This document shows, piece after piece, positions 15,440 to 18,466 of a stretch of 18,466 nucleotides of DNA; the first letter of the stretch is position 1; each line of letters opens with the position of its first letter. Under the pieces are notes generated by a model. That model searched no databases and was not told the origin of the DNA. It saw only the letters and a program-made list of their open reading frames with translations. The position numbers were made by a program, and so were the translations under genes. The stretch is from an uncultured Opitutales bacterium (GTDB lineage Bacteria; Verrucomicrobiota; Verrucomicrobiia; Opitutales; UBA2995), in NCBI GenBank assembly GCA_937920335.1, contig CALGUT010000491.1, forward strand, positions 1 to 18,466, in the 5' to 3' direction.

Positions 15440-17794
15440 CTAGTCTTCTTTTGGTAACAGCGGCGTAGCTTTTTCTATCAGCTCAAGAAATTCAGAGCGC
15501 AGCCCCCGTGGGTCGTTGCCGAGCGATTTCTCAACCGCTATACGAATTTCCTCGAGCGTGATCTCGCCTGCGAACTCCGACTGGCGAAGCCGCATGCCGA
15601 AGGCCGCAACCAAACTGGCAAATCTTAAGTCGTTGGATGCGTTTCCGAATGTTGCGTAAGAATCCACAAACGGTTGTTCGATCAGCTGACTGACATCCTC
15701 ATCGGGTTGTTTGTAGCGGAGCTTGACGGTCAGCATTTCACGGGAGTCGCTTTCGCTTCGGATTTCAGAGATGGCGGAGGCTTGGTATTTGAGGGGGTCC
15801 ACGGAGGGCGTAGGTTTCGAGCTCACTCCGGTGGGAATGACTTCGTAGAGGGCGGTAACGGTATGACCTGCTCCGATTTCTCCGGCGTCCTTCGTGTCGT
15901 CATTGAAGTCCTCTTTTGCCAGGATTCGATTCTCGTATCCGATCAGCCGGTACTGAGCGACTTTGGCTGGATTGAACTCGACCTGAATCTTCACGTCCTT
16001 GGCGATGGTGAAGAGGGTGCCGAGCATGTCATCGACGAAGACCTTGCGGGCCTCTTTGAAGGTGTCGACATAGCCATAGTTGCCGTTCCCTTTGTTGGAA
16101 AGCTCTTCCATGGTAGCGTCCTGGTAGTTGCCGTTACCGAATCCGAGAGCTGAGAAGAAAACTCCGGTCTTGGCTTTTTCCTCGATTAGCCGAGTCAGAC
16201 TACCGCGGTCGGTGGTGCCGACATTGAAATCCCCATCGGTGCAAAGAATGATCCGGTTGATACCACCGTCGATGAAGTGCTTCTGTGCAACGGAGTAGGC
16301 AAGTTCGATTCCAGCTCCGCCGTTTGTCGAACCACCCGACTGTAAGTTGGTGATCGCGTGCTGGATCGTCTCCTTGTTGTTGGCCGTTGTGGAGGGCAGC
16401 GCCAATCCAGATGCTCCGGCGTAGACGACGACTGCAATCCGATCTTCGGCTCCCATTTGGTCGACAAGTAGATTCATCGCTCGTTGAACCAGGGGAAGCT
16501 TGTTCTGGTCACTCATGGATCCGGACACATCGATCAAGAAGACAAGGTTGGCTTGAGGTCGCTCCGATAGATCTATTTTCTCGGCTAGCAGTCCTATTCT
16601 TACCAAACGATGTTCTGTATTCCATGGAGCGCTTGCAGAATCTACATGGACAGCAAAAGGCGTTTCATTCTTAGGGCCTTCATAATCGTAGGTGAAGTAA
16701 TTGACCAGTTCCTCAATCCGAACGGCATCCTGAGGCGGTAGACTTCCGTTGTTGATATAGCGCCGCATATTGGCGTAGGAGGCCGTATCCACATCAATTG
16801 AGAAGGTTGACAGTGCATGGTCCTTGGGACTTTTGAAGGCGTTTTCAATGATGCGGTCATAGGCCTCACGGTTCCAGGTTTCCTGTTCATCAATAGAGGG
16901 GGATACGGGGGACGTAGCCGGTCGTGGTCTAACTGAGTAATGGTCTTCAATCATCTTCTTTTCAGAGCTGATTGTAGTTCTCATTTGTTCTTGATCCGGC
17001 AAGTTTGCCGTTGTTCCTGTCGGTTTGCTAGCTCTTCCAAACGAAAGAATCTCAGGCGTCCCGCCAACATCTTCCATGATTTCTTTAGTCACAACAGAAA
17101 TACTCTCTTCTACGTCGTTGCTGTCTGTTTCTATTCGGCTACCAATCGACGTGCTGGACGCCAGATTTCCTCCCTCTGTGTTGGCCTCGGTTGCGAATGG
17201 AGAAAGCTCAAATATCTCATCATCTTCGTTCCGTTTACGGACAGTGTCTAATAGTCTCTGTTCATTGCGGGCGATACCTGTGGCCGACTGTCTGATTTGT
17301 GCTTCTATTTGGGAATCATCGAGTGAAGCTGCCTTCGGTGCCTCAATTTCTGAGGGTTCCATCTCCGTTACTTCGCCATCTATTCCAGCAAAGTCCGAGT
17401 CCTTGCGCGTTATAGATGAGGGTTGAGGGCCTAAAGTCCCTAGTCTGAACGGGTCGACTCCTTCGTTCAATAGGGTTTCGGGTTTGTTATTTAGAATCTT
17501 GAACGAGACAATCCCGACCATACCTAAAATGAGACAGGCCGCTACCGCGTTGATCCACATCGGGAACTTCAACAGCTTCTTTTCTTGCGGTTCGATGGCT
17601 TTGCGGACGCGTTCTTTTTGTTCTTCGGTTAGAGCGTCCTGGGTATCGTGTGTTTGGAGTTCGGACTTCAATGTGTCCGCAAATTCGACTAGAGAATCGA
17701 ATTCCTTATTGGCATCCTGGTGAATGTCCTGGGGTTCGTTTTCTCCCAGGGCTTTGGCAGTGAATCGTGGGTCGTTCGGATCTAAAGGTTTCAT
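15440..17794 (-). CDS. Membrane-anchored YfbK-type vWA protein with anti-sigma-like N-terminus and TonB-plug-like segment
   Basis: A 784-residue protein. Residues 1-78 are charged, helical and cytoplasmic in the manner of an anti-sigma factor (no zinc-finger His/Cys motif seen). One membrane helix lies at about 79-100. Residues 195-256 (FELSPF, ASSTSIGSR, SISVVTKEIMEDVGG) resemble the start and plug of Opitutae TonB-dependent receptors. From 308 the YfbK arrangement follows: NREAYDRI.., ALSTFSIDVDTASYANMRRY (327-346), LPPQDAVRIEELVNYF (352-367), then a vWA domain with MIDAS DVSGS (422-426), later Thr490 in GGSTNGG and CTDGD (518-522). A DUF3520-like C-terminus, about 600-775, contains KLRYKQP and FASLVAAFGMRLR. 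It is probably anchored with the vWA domain outside the cytoplasm and binds a metal-dependent partner. Its start overlaps the sigma factor stop by 4 bases. The ligand and partner are unknown. Confidence 0.9.
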   Translation of the reverse strand: MKPLDPNDPRFTAKALGENEPQDIHQDANKEFDSLVEFADTLKSELQTHDTQDALTEEQKERVRKAIEPQEKKLLKFPMWINAVAACLILGMVGIVSFKILNNKPETLLNEGVDPFRLGTLGPQPSSITRKDSDFAGIDGEVTEMEPSEIEAPKAASLDDSQIEAQIRQSATGIARNEQRLLDTVRKRNEDDEIFELSPFATEANTEGGNLASSTSIGSRIETDSNDVEESISVVTKEIMEDVGGTPEILSFGRASKPTGTTANLPDQEQMRTTISSEKKMIEDHYSVRPRPATSPVSPSIDEQETWNREAYDRIIENAFKSPKDHALSTFSIDVDTASYANMRRYINNGSLPPQDAVRIEELVNYFTYDYEGPKNETPFAVHVDSASAPWNTEHRLVRIGLLAEKIDLSERPQANLVFLIDVSGSMSDQNKLPLVQRAMNLLVDQMGAEDRIAVVVYAGASGLALPSTTANNKETIQHAITNLQSGGSTNGGAGIELAYSVAQKHFIDGGINRIILCTDGDFNVGTTDRGSLTRLIEEKAKTGVFFSALGFGNGNYQDATMEELSNKGNGNYGYVDTFKEARKVFVDDMLGTLFTIAKDVKIQVEFNPAKVAQYRLIGYENRILAKEDFNDDTKDAGEIGAGHTVTALYEVIPTGVSSKPTPSVDPLKYQASAISEIRSESDSREMLTVKLRYKQPDEDVSQLIEQPFVDSYATFGNASNDLRFASLVAAFGMRLRQSEFAGEITLEEIRIAVEKSLGNDPRGLRSEFLELIEKATPLLPKED

Positions 17795-18342
17795 GATGCG
17801 TTTCCTCCTGTTTTAGAGGTTTCGAGGTTTTGCCAAGCGTCTTTGAGGGAGCGGATGGCTTGGTGTAGGATGTAGCCGACGTTGCTGACGGTGAGGCCAG
17901 TGACCTCGCTGATTTCCTGGTAGCTGAAGTCCTGCTGGAATTTTAGCAGAACGAGCTCGCGTTGGCGGTTGGGTAGGGTGTTAACCAGTTCAAAGAGCGA
18001 GGTGATCATCTCCTTCTTTCGCTGTTCCTGCGGATGGCTTTGGGCCGGGTTTTGCTGGACATCGATGGCGTCCGGATTGTCGAAGTGTGTCATGCGTTTT
18101 TCCTTTCTTAGCATATTGAGACACTGATTACGCAAGACGCGGAAGAGCCAGGGTGCGAGGTGGTCACGAACGGCTTCCGGAGTCTGTTTACAGAGCTTAA
18201 TGAACGTTTCTTGCACGGCATCCCGGGCCTGTTCTCCATCGTGGAGTATACTCTGGGCGTAACGTATCAGCGCAGATTGATGGGCATCCATCGCGTCCCG
18301 CACCCAAGCCCACTGGCTGTCTGTGGCTACCTCCGGTGGCAT
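17791..18342 (-). CDS. RNA polymerase sigma factor, ECF (sigma-70) family
   Basis: A 183-residue alternative sigma factor. Region 2 spans about 15-85: HQSALIRYAQSILHD, then DAVQETFIKLCKQ, then LAPWLFRVLRNQCLNMLRKEK, which covers -10 recognition. A short polar linker rich in Gln and Pro follows. Region 4 spans about 118-172: LPNRQRELVLLKFQQDFSYQ and EISEVTGLTVSNVGYILHQA, the -35-binding helix-turn-helix. There is no extra C-terminal domain. Its TGA overlaps the ATG of the vWA protein (ATGA), so both are made together and the vWA protein is the likely anti-sigma or regulator. The ATG at 18342 gives the usual short lead before region 2. I saw no convincing ECF-type autoregulatory promoter in the 124 bases upstream that the window holds. 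Confidence 0.95.
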   Translation of the reverse strand: MPPEVATDSQWAWVRDAMDAHQSALIRYAQSILHDGEQARDAVQETFIKLCKQTPEAVRDHLAPWLFRVLRNQCLNMLRKEKRMTHFDNPDAIDVQQNPAQSHPQEQRKKEMITSLFELVNTLPNRQRELVLLKFQQDFSYQEISEVTGLTVSNVGYILHQAIRSLKDAWQNLETSKTGGNAS

Positions 18343-18346
18343 GTGT

Positions 18347-18389
18347 TATCAGTGTTGGGGGTTATCATATACCGAGCTAACACCTGATA
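18347..18389. promoter_or_regulatory. Imperfect inverted repeat in the 5' region of the sigma gene
   Basis: TATCAGTGTT (18347-18356) and AACACCTGATA (18379-18389) pair over 10 bp with one bulged base, with a 22-base gap that holds another TTATCA. It ends only 4 bases before the sigma ATG, so it could be an operator or an mRNA hairpin affecting translation. On the minus strand TATGAT inside it could serve as a -10, without a good -35. Confidence 0.3.
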
Positions 18390-18466
18390 CGCCGGTTTTC
18401 TTAGAAATAGATGAATAATTTTTGGGGCTGTCCTAGCTAAGAAAGCAATCTAGGATGAAAATATGT

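Noticed and set aside
18431..18455. Inverted repeat TCCTAG / CTAGGA near the right edge
   Set aside because: Arms of only 6 bases with a 13-base loop and no T run; chance is likely and the neighbouring sequence is cut off.

Overview
The window looks like chromosomal DNA of a marine or freshwater Verrucomicrobiota bacterium, probably of class Opitutae. This is inferred from three things seen in the sequence: an oleC/oleD pair of the long-chain olefin pathway (known from this phylum), an ECF sigma factor coupled to a von Willebrand (YfbK-type) protein that carries a segment resembling the N-termini of Opitutae TonB-dependent receptors, and a remnant of a secreted protein with a 'GAYTA...GVVEVY' ending typical of the phylum. 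No tRNA, rRNA, CRISPR array, transposase or phage gene was seen. Apart from one decayed gene, everything reads as intact genes on both strands.

Left part (1-4648): the 5' nine-tenths of a cobalamin-dependent methionine synthase (metH, minus strand, running off the left edge), preceded by a striking 30-bp AT-rich palindrome that may be an operator. Then a gamma-class carbonic anhydrase-like hexapeptide protein (plus) meets peptide deformylase (minus) tail to tail, with their stop codons overlapping.

Middle (4795-8430): a two-gene operon with a 4-base overlap encodes a polytopic membrane protein and a single-pass coiled-coil protein. I did not recognise either as a named family. However, the last three membrane helices of the first resemble the MotA/TolQ/ExbB core, and the second begins with a MotB/ExbD-like helix holding an Asp. 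I propose a new variant of proton-driven 5:2 motor; this is the best candidate in the window for an undescribed system. A small monothiol-type glutaredoxin follows, closed by a strong terminator.

Right-middle (8425-15423): a secreted DUF6250-like plus beta-propeller protein likely to act on polysaccharide (minus), alpha2-type glycyl-tRNA synthetase (minus, with its own terminator), oleC (plus), a decayed secreted protein split by one in-frame amber codon (minus), oleD (plus) and a two-way terminator. OleC and OleD would act in head-to-head hydrocarbon synthesis, but oleA and oleB are not in the window.

Right end (15440-18342): an ECF sigma factor gene overlaps by 4 bases the gene of a membrane-anchored vWA protein. 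The vWA protein has an anti-sigma-like N-terminus, a TonB-plug-like segment and a YfbK-type C-terminal half. Together they look like a sigma/anti-sigma signalling unit with an envelope sensor.
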